NCBI GenBank assembly: GCA_004212735.1
Contig: SHBD01000002.1
Location: forward strand, 92,323-156,322
Origin: SAR116 cluster bacterium
GTDB taxonomy: Bacteria > Pseudomonadota > Alphaproteobacteria > Puniceispirillales > Puniceispirillaceae
Reading direction: 5' to 3'
DNA length: 64,000 nucleotides
In this document: in pieces, positions 9,491 through 18,495 of the stretch
Layout: every line of letters begins with the position of its first letter
Position numbering within the stretch: position 1 is the first letter of the stretch
Made by a program: the position numbers and the translations under genes
The notes under the pieces: generated by a model
Databases searched by the model: none
The model's input: only the letters and a program-made list of their open reading frames with translations
Told to the model about the DNA's origin: nothing

Positions 9491-9844
9491 ATGAGCGATC
9501 AGGATCCAGACGGCGATAAGCGCCTGGCAGATATTGAACGCCGTATCTCTGTGATGCAGGTAAGGCAGAATCAGGACGGGAAAAGAAAAGATGATCGGGG
9601 CCTGCCTGTCGGTGCTGGTGCCATTATGGGCCGCGTCGCGACTGAATTGGTCGCCGGGGTCATTGTGGGAGCTTTTATCGGCTGGATGCTAGATAACTGG
9701 CTTGGGACATCGCCCCTTTTTCTGGTGCTGATGTTTTTTCTGGGCGCCATGGCAGGCATGTTGAATGTCTGGCGAATGTTTTCAGGCCGCGGTCTTGCGG
9801 TAGGTTATTTTGATGAGCATCGAGACTCATCGGAGAAAGAGTGA
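9491..9844 (+). CDS. atpI: ATP synthase protein I (AtpI/AtpZ type)
   Basis: Small accessory membrane protein of the F0 operon. In related bacteria it helps assemble the c-ring or handles ions for the synthase. The 117 residues have a charged N-terminus (to about 50) and two hydrophobic helices, VAGVIVGAFIGWMLDNW and LFLVLMFFLGAMAGMLNVW. AGGG precedes the ATG at 9491. It is the first gene of the operon, 15 bp before atpB. The sequence is divergent in this family, but position and topology support the call. Confidence 0.85.
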   Translation: MSDQDPDGDKRLADIERRISVMQVRQNQDGKRKDDRGLPVGAGAIMGRVATELVAGVIVGAFIGWMLDNWLGTSPLFLVLMFFLGAMAGMLNVWRMFSGRGLAVGYFDEHRDSSEKE

Positions 9845-9859
9845 GGGACTGATCTGAAG

Positions 9860-10618
9860 ATGGCATCTCAAGGCATGCATTCACCCGTAGAGCAGTTTGA
9901 AATCAAGCCCCTCATCGAGCTTACCGCCGGCGGCTATGATATTTCCTTCACTAATTCCAGCCTTTTCATGCTGTTGGCAATTGCGGTCAGCGGCGTTTTT
10001 CTGGTCACGGCCATGCGTCAGGGGGAGCTTGTTCCCGGGCGGATGCAGGGCGCCGCAGAAATGATGTATGAGTTTGTTGCAGATATGGTCCGCAGCAATG
10101 TTGGCAGCGAAGGTCGCGCCTATTTTCCATTCATCTTCACATTATTTGTCTTTCTGCTGTTCGGCAACATGCTTGGTCTGATCCCCTACTCCTACACTTT
10201 TACCTCACAGATCATTGTTACCTTCTTTATGGCAGCCTTTGTATTTGTTGGCGTGACCGTGATCGCACTTTTTAAGCACGGGCTGCATTTTTTCAGCTTT
10301 TTTGTGCCAGCCGGGGCACCGAAGGTGCTGATCCCGTTCCTTATCGTGATTGAAGTGATCTCCTATTTTGTCCGTCCCGTCAGCCTGTCTGTTCGTCTGT
10401 TTGCCAATATGTTGGCTGGTCACACGATGCTGAAGGTGTTTGCGGGCCTTGCCGTTATGATTTCTGGTGCTGGTGGCATTGCCATGGCCGGATCGCTGCT
10501 GCCATTTCTGGCGCTGATCGGTCTTACCGGGCTGGAGGTGCTGGTGGCAGCGCTTCAAGCCTATGTGTTCACGATTTTGACCTGCATGTATTTGAACGAT
10601 GCTTTGCACCTGCACTAG
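9860..10618 (+). CDS. atpB: F0F1 ATP synthase subunit a
   Basis: Stator membrane subunit that forms the proton half-channels next to the c-ring. The 252 residues have several transmembrane helices. The essential arginine lies in SLSVRLFANMLAGHTMLKVF (about 174-193). The N-terminal MASQGMHSPVEQFEIKPL has the usual amphipathic start seen in alphaproteobacteria. It follows atpI by 15 bp and precedes atpE by about 100 bp. Confidence 0.97.
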   Translation: MASQGMHSPVEQFEIKPLIELTAGGYDISFTNSSLFMLLAIAVSGVFLVTAMRQGELVPGRMQGAAEMMYEFVADMVRSNVGSEGRAYFPFIFTLFVFLLFGNMLGLIPYSYTFTSQIIVTFFMAAFVFVGVTVIALFKHGLHFFSFFVPAGAPKVLIPFLIVIEVISYFVRPVSLSVRLFANMLAGHTMLKVFAGLAVMISGAGGIAMAGSLLPFLALIGLTGLEVLVAALQAYVFTILTCMYLNDALHLH

Positions 10619-10719
10619 GCAGTGAGCTGAGCCGCGTGATCCGCTAACGCTTTTGAATCGAATTGAAATAGCGGTGTTTGTTTAGACCCTAACTGTCGTT
10701 AACTCGGAAGGACTTAAAA

Positions 10720-10947
10720 ATGGAAGTAGAAGCTGCAAAAATGATCGGTGCCGGCTTGGCTGTTATCGCTCTTGCTGGTGTTGGTGTTGGCATTGGCAAC
10801 ATCTTCTCTGCTCTCGTCACATCAATCGCCCGCAATCCAGCCGCCAGAGGCGAGGTTTTCGGTATTGGCATTCTCGGCTTTGCCCTGACTGAAGCGATTG
10901 CGCTGTTCGCGCTTGTTGTTGCTTTGCTGCTGCTGTTCGCACTGTAA
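10720..10947 (+). CDS. atpE: F0F1 ATP synthase subunit c
   Basis: Rotor ring subunit, 75 residues in a helical hairpin. The polar loop is [11 protein letters not shown], with R38-N39-P40. The ion-binding carboxylate is E58 in [14 protein letters not shown] see no sodium-type Gln/Ser/Thr signature, so protons are the likely ion. A strong ribosome site, GGAAGGA at 10708-10714, precedes the ATG. That fits the high expression needed for a multi-copy subunit. Confidence 0.97.
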   Translation: MEVEAAKMIGAGLAVIALAGVGVGIGNIFSALVTSIARNPAARGEVFGIGILGFALTEAIALFALVVALLLLFAL

Positions 10948-10970
10948 TACACCAGCACTTACTTCATACT

Positions 10971-11005
10971 CCTGCCCCTGCCCCCACCTATTTCCGGCGG
11001 GCAGG
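10971..11005 (+). terminator. Intercistronic hairpin between atpE and the b' gene
   Basis: CCTGCCC (10971-10977) can pair with GGGCAGG (10999-11005). No T tract follows, so it is more likely an mRNA-stabilising or attenuating stem after the highly expressed atpE than a full terminator. Confidence 0.4.
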
Positions 11006-11018
11006 GCGGAGCGTAAAA

Positions 11019-11657
11019 ATGGTATGTAAGATGGGAACAGACATGGCCAAAAGCGGCATGATGCGTTGCCTGGCGCTGGTCACAGGCACTGGCCTCAGCC
11101 TCGCTGTGACAGGTGGACAGGCATTGGCAGCCGGACCAAGTGAACCTGGGCTGCCTCAGCTGGATATCAGCACCTGGCCTTCACAGATTTTCTGGCTGGT
11201 TGTCATTTTCGGCGTCGGCTATGTGATGATGGCGAAGGTCGTCACGCCTAAAATCGGCACCGTATTGGAAGACCGGCGCACCCGGCTCGATGGCGATCTC
11301 GGCAAAGCCCGTGAGGCAAGCGCCGAGGCTGCAAAAATACGCGCCGAGTATGAAGCTGATCTCGAAGCCGCTCGCAATGATGCTGCAGCGTTTGCCCGCC
11401 AGGCAGCAGCTGAGGCCGCAGAAAAAGCTGCCGCCGTTGAGGGCAAGGCCGACAAGAAACTTGCCAGCAAGGTAGCCTCGGCTGAAAAGAAACTCGCCGA
11501 GGCCAAGGCTGAGGCGATGGAAAATCTCAACACCGTTGCGGCAGAAGCCGCGCTTGACGCTGTTAAGGGATTGACCGGACTGAAGGCAACAAAGGCACAG
11601 GCCGATAAAATTGTTAAGGCAACCGCCAAGGCAATGGCTCCACAGGAGGCAAACTGA
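11019..11657 (+). CDS. atpF': F0F1 ATP synthase subunit b' (first b-type subunit)
   Basis: Peripheral stalk subunit. The 212 residues start with a signal-like hydrophobic segment (about 15-38), followed by PQLDISTWPSQIFWLVVIFG, typical of alphaproteobacterial b'. A membrane helix and a long alanine/lysine/glutamate-rich helix (about 85-205) form the stalk. The start at 11019 has GGAG 7 nt upstream; ATGs at 11034 and 11043 are alternatives. Its stop overlaps the next ATG by one base (TGATG), implying translational coupling. Confidence 0.92.
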   Translation: MVCKMGTDMAKSGMMRCLALVTGTGLSLAVTGGQALAAGPSEPGLPQLDISTWPSQIFWLVVIFGVGYVMMAKVVTPKIGTVLEDRRTRLDGDLGKAREASAEAAKIRAEYEADLEAARNDAAAFARQAAAEAAEKAAAVEGKADKKLASKVASAEKKLAEAKAEAMENLNTVAAEAALDAVKGLTGLKATKAQADKIVKATAKAMAPQEAN

Positions 11658-12142
11658 TGGAAGGCATTGTAATGGAATCAGTCTGGGTCGCGGTTGGTTT
11701 TGTCGTATTCGTCGCGCTGATCTGGCGCCGGGTGGGGGCTGCTGTTGGTGGCATGCTTGATGACCGCTCGCAAAAGATCAAGCAAGATCTTGATGAAGCT
11801 CGTGCCCTGCGTGAGGAAGCGCTTGAGGAACTGCATCAGTTTCAGCGTTTGCATCGGGAAGCGGCTGAAGAAGCTAAAACGATGCTGAAAAATGCAGAGG
11901 CAACAGCAGAGCGCATTCGCGAGAATGCCGAAAAAGCCGCTGCTGAGACAGTCAAAAGGCGTGAGGTTCAGGCTTCAGCCAAGATCAAGGCTGCAGAAGC
12001 TGCCATGGTGAAGGAATTGCAAGAACGCGCCGCCAATCTTGCGATCGCCACCGCGACGGAAATCATCACATCCAAACTTGATGAAAAGGCCAGCCTGGAG
12101 CTGGTCGATACGGCTGTCGGTGAAATTGAAAAGCTGAATTAA
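11657..12142 (+). CDS. atpF: F0F1 ATP synthase subunit b
   Basis: Second peripheral-stalk subunit, 161 residues. It has one N-terminal membrane helix (VWVAVGFVVFVALIW), then a long amphipathic helix rich in Ala, Glu and Lys, for dimerisation with b'. A perfect GGAGG lies just upstream, inside the b' gene. This is the last gene of the F0 operon. The F1 genes (atpHAGDC) are not in the window, as expected for alphaproteobacteria, where they form a separate operon. Confidence 0.95.
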   Translation: MEGIVMESVWVAVGFVVFVALIWRRVGAAVGGMLDDRSQKIKQDLDEARALREEALEELHQFQRLHREAAEEAKTMLKNAEATAERIRENAEKAAAETVKRREVQASAKIKAAEAAMVKELQERAANLAIATATEIITSKLDEKASLELVDTAVGEIEKLN

Positions 12143-12182
12143 AAGCTGGACCAACCGACGCCACACTAATGTTGAATCAGGT

Positions 12183-12212
12183 AACGCCGGCTCTCGTCAG
12201 AGGGTCGGCGTT
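12183..12212. terminator. Bidirectional terminator-like hairpin after atpF and a lipoprotein gene
   Basis: AACGCCGGCTCT, loop CGTC, then AGAGGGTCGGCGTT forms a nearly perfect stem between two convergent genes. It overlaps the last codons of the minus-strand lipoprotein gene. No T tract is present on either side, so intrinsic termination would be weak. Confidence 0.5.
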
Positions 12213-12667
12213 AACATTAGGACCACACGCTGATCCGCATCGACAACAAAGTCGAACTCGGCAATCGGATAATTTGCGCGCACTCCCTTGCCGAACCCGA
12301 TCCGATAGCCGAATGCTTCATTTGAAACCACTTTGTCATCCGGGCCCAATATCGCCATCGCCATGCTGACGATAGCGACATCAGCCTCGCCTTTGTCGGC
12401 GAATGTCCGGACAGCCTTCAGGCCAGCAGCAACCTGCATGTTTATTTTACCGTTGCGCTTTTTAGTGCAAGACGTGCTGACGCCGTTGAAACGCACATCA
12501 ACAAGATGCCCAAGCGCATCTGTCTTGATGAACGCCTCGGCTGCTTCAGGAAGGGCTGTGATCTGAGGACAGTCAACGACTTCCTTGCTGACAACACTGC
12601 ATCCAGAGAAACTGATCGCTGCGAGCGTCAGTCCAGCCATAAGTGAGAGGGCTTTATTCGGTTTCAT
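12197..12667 (-). CDS. Putative lipoprotein of unknown function
   Basis: 156 residues. The N-terminus has a short basic start, a hydrophobic stretch ([14 protein letters not shown]) and SGC, a lipobox-like site at about residue 22, so it is probably lipid-anchored in the envelope. The rest is a soluble domain with a possible disulfide pair (DCPQI and STSCTKK) and a hydrophobic C-terminal strand, [10 protein letters not shown] do not recognise a named family. It is convergent with the F0 operon and divergent from ispH, sharing about 60 bp of upstream DNA. Confidence 0.7.
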   Translation of the reverse strand: MKPNKALSLMAGLTLAAISFSGCSVVSKEVVDCPQITALPEAAEAFIKTDALGHLVDVRFNGVSTSCTKKRNGKINMQVAAGLKAVRTFADKGEADVAIVSMAMAILGPDDKVVSNEAFGYRIGFGKGVRANYPIAEFDFVVDADQRVVLMLTPTL

Positions 12668-12726
12668 GCGCGCATCCTAGCCTGTTTTTAGAAGAACGGC
12701 AATTGACCTTCGGGCCTTTATCGCGC

Positions 12727-13683
12727 ATGAACTATGGCATGAGCAAGACAGCAAAACATCTCAGACTCGCCGCGCCACGTGGCTTTTGTGCGGGTGTTGA
12801 TCGGGCGGTAAAAATCGTCGAGGCGGCTTTGGATAAATTTGGCTCGCCCGTTTATGTGCGTCACGAGATTGTGCACAACAAGACAGTTGTCAATGAACTT
12901 GCCGACAAAGGTGCCATTTTCGTTGAGGAGTTGCATGAGGTGCCGGTCGGTGCGCCGGTGGTGTTTTCCGCCCATGGTGTCTCCCGCGCTGTTGTCGATG
13001 AGGCAAAAGACAGAAAAATGATTGCTGTCGATGCCACCTGCCCGTTGGTGAGCAAGGTTCATATCGAGACCAAACGCCACGCTGCCCAAAAGCGACATAT
13101 TCTGTTGATCGGCCATGCTGGGCATCCCGAGGTGGAGGGCACAATGGGGCAGGTCGATGATGGTGCCATCACGCTGATCGAAACAGCTGCCGATGCGCAC
13201 AATGTGACGCCACCCGAAGATTGCGATCTGGCTTTTGCCACACAGACGACATTGTCGGTTGACGATACAGCGGAGATTATTTCAATCCTGCAATTCAGGT
13301 TCCCAGAAATCACCGGCCCCCGCGGTGAGGATATCTGCTATGCAACGACAAACCGGCAAAACGCCGTGAAAGCCGTGTCGGAGGGTTTGGACCTGATGCT
13401 TGTTGTCGGCGCGCAGAATTCATCCAATTCAAAGCGCCTTGTCGAAGTGGCACTGCGCGCGGGTGCTGGTGCAGCAGCACTGGTCGCCGATAAAAATGAT
13501 GTTGATTGGCAGGCCGTTGAGAGGGCCAACATAATCGGCATTTCGGCAGGTGCCTCTGCGCCCGAAGTGGTGGTCCGTGAGCTGATTGACGAGATACAGG
13601 AGCGGTATGATGTCGAACTCGAAGAGAAAGCTCTGGTTGAGGAGAACATTACCTTTAAGTTGCCCAGCATTCTGACAAATTGA
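12727..13683 (+). CDS. ispH: 4-hydroxy-3-methylbut-2-enyl diphosphate reductase
   Basis: Last enzyme of the MEP isoprenoid pathway, giving IPP and DMAPP; it uses a 4Fe-4S cluster. All three cluster cysteines are visible: [24 protein letters not shown] and [12 protein letters not shown]. The catalytic Glu in [10 protein letters not shown] and NSSNSKRL are also present. The frame is open back to 12643, but that would overlap the lipoprotein start. [19 protein letters not shown] at 12727 (or 12739) fits the family. The first gene of an ispH-thrB-rnhA operon. Confidence 0.96.
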   Translation: MNYGMSKTAKHLRLAAPRGFCAGVDRAVKIVEAALDKFGSPVYVRHEIVHNKTVVNELADKGAIFVEELHEVPVGAPVVFSAHGVSRAVVDEAKDRKMIAVDATCPLVSKVHIETKRHAAQKRHILLIGHAGHPEVEGTMGQVDDGAITLIETAADAHNVTPPEDCDLAFATQTTLSVDDTAEIISILQFRFPEITGPRGEDICYATTNRQNAVKAVSEGLDLMLVVGAQNSSNSKRLVEVALRAGAGAAALVADKNDVDWQAVERANIIGISAGASAPEVVVRELIDEIQERYDVELEEKALVEENITFKLPSILTN

Positions 13684-13694
13684 TGGGGTGAACC

Positions 13695-14660
13695 ATGGCC
13701 GTTTACACAATTGTTGACGACACTGCCCTTGAGACATTTCTCGAGCGCTACGCCCTTGGCAATGTGCTGAGTTTTGCCGGTATTGCCGAGGGGGTTGAAA
13801 ACTCCAACTATCTGCTTCGCACCGATCAAGCCAACTATATTCTCACATTATATGAAAAACGTGTCGATCCAACGGATCTTCCCTTCTTTCTGGAACTGAT
13901 GGAGACGCTAGCCACTGCGGGCATGAACTGTCCATTGCCGGTTATGGCAAGGGATGGATCAGTACTGCAGGAGCTTGAGGGACGCCCCTGCGCCATTTTC
14001 AGCTTTCTCGACGGTACCTGGTCGCGTTTTCCCAACAAGGAAAAATGCCGTGAATTGGGAACAGCGCTGGCAACAATGCATTTAGAGGCAAAGGTGATGC
14101 GCCGACATCGTTTGAATGCTCTCGGACCCCTTGCCTGGCAGCCACTTTTTTCCTCAGTAAAGAGCGAGGCTGATACCATCGGCGTGGGTATGACACAGCA
14201 GATTCAGGACAGGCTCGATGCGATCATCGAGAATTGGCCAACCGGTTTGCCCGAGGGGGTGATTCATGCCGATCTGTTTCCCAACAACGTGCTGTTTATC
14301 GGTGACAAGCTGACTGGATTGATTGATTTCTATTTCGCCTGCGATGATATCCTCGCTTATGATCTCGGAATATGTCTGAACAGTTGGTGCTTTGAGGCAG
14401 ATGGCAGTTTCAACCTGACAAAATCGCGGGCGATGTTGAAAGCCTATGACAAGGTAAGACCGCTGTCAGATGCCGAATTCAAGGCCATCCCCGTACTGGC
14501 AGCGGGCTCTGCCATGAGGTTCTTCCTGACGCGCCTCTATGACTGGATCCACACGCCGACAGACGCCCTTGTCAGCCCAAAAGACCCGATGGAATATTGG
14601 TCAATCCTGCGCTTCCATCAATCCGTTTCCGGCACCGCCGCCTATGGGATTGATTTGTAG
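13695..14660 (+). CDS. thrB: Homoserine kinase, APH-fold type
   Basis: Phosphorylates L-homoserine in threonine synthesis. This is the aminoglycoside-phosphotransferase-like ThrB found in alphaproteobacteria and pseudomonads, not the GHMP kinase. The 321 residues show [13 protein letters not shown] in the nucleotide loop, then [14 protein letters not shown] (HxDxxxxN) and [10 protein letters not shown] for catalysis and metal binding. It starts 11 bp after ispH and is followed 4 bp later by rnhA. The next pathway enzyme, thrC, lies at 19.8-21.2 kb in another operon. Confidence 0.95.
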   Translation: MAVYTIVDDTALETFLERYALGNVLSFAGIAEGVENSNYLLRTDQANYILTLYEKRVDPTDLPFFLELMETLATAGMNCPLPVMARDGSVLQELEGRPCAIFSFLDGTWSRFPNKEKCRELGTALATMHLEAKVMRRHRLNALGPLAWQPLFSSVKSEADTIGVGMTQQIQDRLDAIIENWPTGLPEGVIHADLFPNNVLFIGDKLTGLIDFYFACDDILAYDLGICLNSWCFEADGSFNLTKSRAMLKAYDKVRPLSDAEFKAIPVLAAGSAMRFFLTRLYDWIHTPTDALVSPKDPMEYWSILRFHQSVSGTAAYGIDL

Positions 14661-14664
14661 CGCC

Positions 14665-15099
14665 ATGAGTTCGCCGGTGATCCTCCATACTGATGGTTCC
14701 TGTCTGAATAATCCCGGCCCTGGTGGTTGGGCCGCCATCCTGGAGTGGAATGGCAATGAAAAAGAATTGTCCGGCGCAGTGCCAGATACGACCAACAACC
14801 GGATGGAGTTGCAGGCTGCAATTGAAGGTCTAAATGCGCTCAGCCGGCCAATGAGTGTCGAACTTCATACCGACAGCAAATATGTCATGGATGGTGTTAC
14901 GGCGTGGATGCCAAAATGGCGACTTAATGGATGGAAAACGGCAGCAAAGAAACCCGTTGCCAATCAGGATCTATGGCAGCAACTCGACGAAGCCCTTGCT
15001 CGGCACAACGTCAGTTGGCACTGGGTCAAGGGCCATTCCGGTGACCCGTTGAACGAACGCTGTGACGATCTGGCGCGAGCCGCCGCCATGAGCCTGTAG
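14665..15099 (+). CDS. rnhA: Ribonuclease HI
   Basis: Degrades RNA in RNA-DNA hybrids. The 144 residues have the full catalytic set: D10 in [16 protein letters not shown], Glu in [13 protein letters not shown], Asp in [12 protein letters not shown] and Asp near [11 protein letters not shown]. The ATG at 14665 directly follows the thrB stop. The frame extends back to 14539, but those codons overlap thrB and lack family similarity. It is the end of the operon and convergent with the peroxiredoxin gene 25 bp away. Confidence 0.97.
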   Translation: MSSPVILHTDGSCLNNPGPGGWAAILEWNGNEKELSGAVPDTTNNRMELQAAIEGLNALSRPMSVELHTDSKYVMDGVTAWMPKWRLNGWKTAAKKPVANQDLWQQLDEALARHNVSWHWVKGHSGDPLNERCDDLARAAAMSL

Positions 15100-15124
15100 C
15101 CGGTTGCAGCACAGTAACCGGGTT

Positions 15125-15604
15125 TTAGAGCTCACCAAGGACGTGTGATGCGCTGGATACCTCAAAGGCGCCAACGTCTTCCATCAACATCTTTGTCACC
15201 ACACCATCATCAATGATCACCGCGCACCGGGCCGCACGGACACCGAGGATAGCCCCCATATCCCGGTCAAGACCAAGAGCTTTGGTCAGAGCAAAATGCG
15301 GATCAGCAAGCATATCGATCTTGTCGCCAACATTATTCGCATCGCCCCATGCCTTCATCACATGTGCGTCATTCACCGCCAGACAGGCGATCCGGTCAAC
15401 ACCTGCTGCCCGAAGTTCACTGTACTTTTCCAGATAAGTTGGAAGATGACGGGCGGAACAAGTGGGCGTAAATGCCCCAGGCAGGGCAAACAATATTGTC
15501 CGGCCTGAACCGAAATAATCGTCACTTGAATGCTCATCAATGCCATCTTCGGTCTTGATTTGGAATTTTACGGAAGGGATCGGCTGCCCCGCTTCAATGG
15601 TCAT
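15125..15604 (-). CDS. Peroxiredoxin, Prx5 type
   Basis: Thiol peroxidase reducing hydrogen peroxide and organic peroxides. The 159 residues show the peroxidatic site GAFTPTCSARHLP with C49. The Prx5 pattern continues with DRIACLAVNDAHVMKAW and DPHFALTKALGL. There is no fused glutaredoxin domain, so an outside reductant (glutaredoxin or thioredoxin) is needed. It sits 74 bp downstream of the ScsB/DsbD-like gene on the same strand and may be cotranscribed with it. Confidence 0.93.
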   Translation of the reverse strand: MTIEAGQPIPSVKFQIKTEDGIDEHSSDDYFGSGRTILFALPGAFTPTCSARHLPTYLEKYSELRAAGVDRIACLAVNDAHVMKAWGDANNVGDKIDMLADPHFALTKALGLDRDMGAILGVRAARCAVIIDDGVVTKMLMEDVGAFEVSSASHVLGEL

Positions 15605-15678
15605 TATGTGAACTTTCTCATTTTGGTCTTGCCAGTCGCCACGTCAAAAGAGCAGTGCGACAGATCATTGGGTATCTA

Positions 15679-17718
15679 TCATTTGGGAGATCTCGTGACC
15701 AATTCAAGGGCCTCAAGAACAGCAGAAGATGTGAGCAATTCAGGCAACAAATACCCGTCAGGCATGGCCGGACCATAGACGATGTTGAACGGAATTCCAA
15801 ACCGGTTATGGGATGCGAGAAAAGTTGAAATCTGTTCATTCGGCCGCGTCCAATCAGCCTGCATGGGCACCAGAGAGCCAGCCTGCTGGAGTGCTGCCAT
15901 CTTGCTCACGACCGGGTCCTGATCCAGGACAAAGGCCTTATTCGCTTTGCAGGTGATACACCAATCGGCAGTGACATCAACGAACACAACCTGACCATCT
16001 GCGAGATGGGCGGCCACCGCTTCCGAGGCAAAATCGGCCCAACTGATCGCGCCCAACCGTGCGGTGTCATCTATGCTGGCTTCCCGGTTTTCAGGCAAAA
16101 GCAAAGTGCTCAAGATCATCCCAAGCCACAGCATCGTTCCGACAAGCAACAGCGCAAGCCCCCGCCTAACCCAGATCATCCAGACTCCCGGGCGCGGCAA
16201 CAGCGCTACCATCCCCGGAAATAAAGCAACAAGAAGCCACGGGCTGGCAAGCCCTGCCCCCATTGCCAGAAAAATGGCAAACAGCGTTAGCGTGTCACCC
16301 GTAAGCGCCACCGTTACCGCTGTCCCAACAAAAGGTGCTGAACAGGGCGTTGCGAGAATGGTTGCCAGCATACCGGCCAGAAAATCACCAGCAAGGCCAT
16401 TCCTGCCCGTTGGCCCCGAGGGACGCGCCAATGACGCAGCAAAACGCGGCACCGGGATTGTCACAAGATCGACAAGGCTGAGGGCAAAAATACCGAGCAG
16501 TCCAATCATGACGCCCAAAAAAACAGGGTTTTGAAACTGAACACCCCAGCCAATCTGGCCTCCAGCTTGGCGTATCAAAACCATCGTCAACGCCAATAAT
16601 GCAAAGCTGGTAATGATCCCCGCCGCCCCGGCAAGAAAGCCAAGCCGCAGCCTGGCGCGATCGCGACCAACCACCCCCAGAACAGCGGATAGTTTCAACG
16701 CCAGAACCGGCAAAACGCATGGCATCAAATTCAAGATCAGCCCGCCAAGAAAGGCGATTGCAAGCATGATCAAAGCGTCAGAATGCGCGGGGCTGGTCGA
16801 TGCCGATGCTCCGGTTGGTGGTGGAATGGCCAGATGAAATTCCGCCATTTCACCGCCAGCGATGACGGTCAAAATCGCTGGTCCACCATCAAAACCTGTT
16901 CCCTTCGCCGTGCTGATGGGGAGGTGATAACCGTCACTTGACAGCACCGGTGCCTTGAAGGCGACACCATCAAAACCCTCGACAAGAATGTCATCAATCG
17001 GTGGTGCACCGTTGGCAAGCTGTACTGCAAGATCGCTGTCTTTGATCACAGCGGAGACAATAAAAAGATTTGGCCCGGTTGCAGCGCGCCCTCCAGATGG
17101 GGCGATGCGGGGCACCATCGAAGAGGCCCGGGCAATCATCTGTGCGTGGGGCGAGGCCGTGGCTGCGCCATCGGGCAGAACCAGATCAAGCTGTGCCATC
17201 ACCGGAACACAGATATCGGAACAGGCCAGCGCCTCCAACTGGGCGACAATCTGCACCGGCGCGCCGACGTTATGTCCCGTGAGATCAAGCGGCAAAGTGA
17301 CCTGTGATTCGTACCCGAAATTATCAAAGCCAAAGACATCAAACCGCTTGGGAACAGGCCAGCGGATTGTTGCTTCGAGACTGGGCGAGGCGCTACCAGA
17401 CACATCGATCGTTGGTGGCAGCCCCGCCTCACCCGGGGTGCGCCAATAAATTTTCCAGCCGGGCGCTATTCGAAATTCCACCGCCAGTGGAAGCGTTGTC
17501 AGATCACCCGTTCCCTTGACGGCAGACAGCAACCTTGCTTCGGCAATTGTGGGATCGCCCTGCCAGTCGCTCTGCAACGCCATGGCAGATGTGCTCATCA
17601 CTACCACGCAAAAGAACGCACCAAAAAATACGACAAAAACCGATAACAGACGCATCAGCGGGCGCACAGCCATTAAATTAGCCACACATATGTTCAACTT
17701 TTGATCGGCGTTGGCCAT
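15679..17718 (-). CDS. ScsB/DsbD-like protein-disulfide reductase
   Basis: Inner-membrane protein that carries reducing power from cytosolic thioredoxin to the periplasm. Parts in order are a signal-like N-terminus (about 18-48), a periplasmic beta-rich domain (about 50-310), and an eight-helix DsbD-type core with LMPCVLPVLALKL and ATPCSAPFVGTA. A C-terminal thioredoxin domain follows with VDVTADWCITCKANK (CxxC near 610). At 679 residues it matches the ScsB group more than classical DsbD. MAVRPLMRLL at 17682 is an alternative start. It is divergent from yqgE. Confidence 0.88.
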   Translation of the reverse strand: MANADQKLNICVANLMAVRPLMRLLSVFVVFFGAFFCVVVMSTSAMALQSDWQGDPTIAEARLLSAVKGTGDLTTLPLAVEFRIAPGWKIYWRTPGEAGLPPTIDVSGSASPSLEATIRWPVPKRFDVFGFDNFGYESQVTLPLDLTGHNVGAPVQIVAQLEALACSDICVPVMAQLDLVLPDGAATASPHAQMIARASSMVPRIAPSGGRAATGPNLFIVSAVIKDSDLAVQLANGAPPIDDILVEGFDGVAFKAPVLSSDGYHLPISTAKGTGFDGGPAILTVIAGGEMAEFHLAIPPPTGASASTSPAHSDALIMLAIAFLGGLILNLMPCVLPVLALKLSAVLGVVGRDRARLRLGFLAGAAGIITSFALLALTMVLIRQAGGQIGWGVQFQNPVFLGVMIGLLGIFALSLVDLVTIPVPRFAASLARPSGPTGRNGLAGDFLAGMLATILATPCSAPFVGTAVTVALTGDTLTLFAIFLAMGAGLASPWLLVALFPGMVALLPRPGVWMIWVRRGLALLLVGTMLWLGMILSTLLLPENREASIDDTARLGAISWADFASEAVAAHLADGQVVFVDVTADWCITCKANKAFVLDQDPVVSKMAALQQAGSLVPMQADWTRPNEQISTFLASHNRFGIPFNIVYGPAMPDGYLLPELLTSSAVLEALELVTRSPK

Positions 17719-17810
17719 TCTATCTTTTCGCCTGAGGGCTAAATGGGTGCTATCCGAAGTGTGAAGTTTTCGGGCTTTACCGAGAAGTGATTTCCTGTCT
17801 AGGCTAGGTA

Positions 17811-18437
17811 ATGGGTCAGTTCAAGAAAACAAGCACAGTATCAAAATCAGATTTTGCCATCGAGTGTGACATGGCCGACAACATAAATTCGCTGCAGGGC
17901 CAGTTGCTAATCGCCAGCCCGCACATGGATGACACCAGATTTCAAAGATCGGTAATCATGATGTGCCAGCATGACGCGCAATCAGCGATGGGGCTTGTGA
18001 TCAACAAACAGGCAAGCCTCCTCAAGCTCGGCGATCTCTACGAAAAACTCGACATTGGTGCGCCTCGCTTTGCCGCTCAAGATCCGGTACATATTGGCGG
18101 TCCAGTAGACAGCAATCGAGGCTTTGTGCTGCATTCACAAGACCACATGCTGCCAGACAGTGTGGTGATCACCCATGAGATCGGCCTGACGGCAAGTGTT
18201 GAAATCCTGCGGGACATTACCGGAGGCGTCGGGCCATCGCACACCATTGTCTCATTGGGATGCGCCGGCTGGAGCGCTGGCCAGCTCGATCGTGAAATGA
18301 GCGAGAACGTTTGGCTCAATCTACCAGCATCAACAGATCTGGTTTTCGAGCATGACCGCGAAACCTTGTGGCAGCAGGCGTTTGATACCATCGGCATTGA
18401 TCCCGCCTATTTTGCCGGAGATAGTGGCAGCGCCTAA
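17811..18437 (+). CDS. YqgE/AlgH family protein (UPF0301)
   Basis: Cytosolic protein of unknown biochemical role, widespread in proteobacteria. The family core is GQLLIASPHMDDTRFQRSVI, then MGLVINK, HIGGPVDSNRGFVLH and LGCAGWSAGQLDREM. With the ATG at 17811 (AGGCTAGG nearby) it has 208 residues. An ATG at 17871 gives 188 residues, closer to the family norm. It is monocistronic and convergent with the M16 peptidase. The family call is firm, the function unknown. Confidence 0.9.
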   Translation: MGQFKKTSTVSKSDFAIECDMADNINSLQGQLLIASPHMDDTRFQRSVIMMCQHDAQSAMGLVINKQASLLKLGDLYEKLDIGAPRFAAQDPVHIGGPVDSNRGFVLHSQDHMLPDSVVITHEIGLTASVEILRDITGGVGPSHTIVSLGCAGWSAGQLDREMSENVWLNLPASTDLVFEHDRETLWQQAFDTIGIDPAYFAGDSGSA

Positions 18438-18495
18438 ATACCCAGATCAGGCTTCCAGATTAGCCCAAAAATCAGCCCAGAGACCAACCCCAAAA

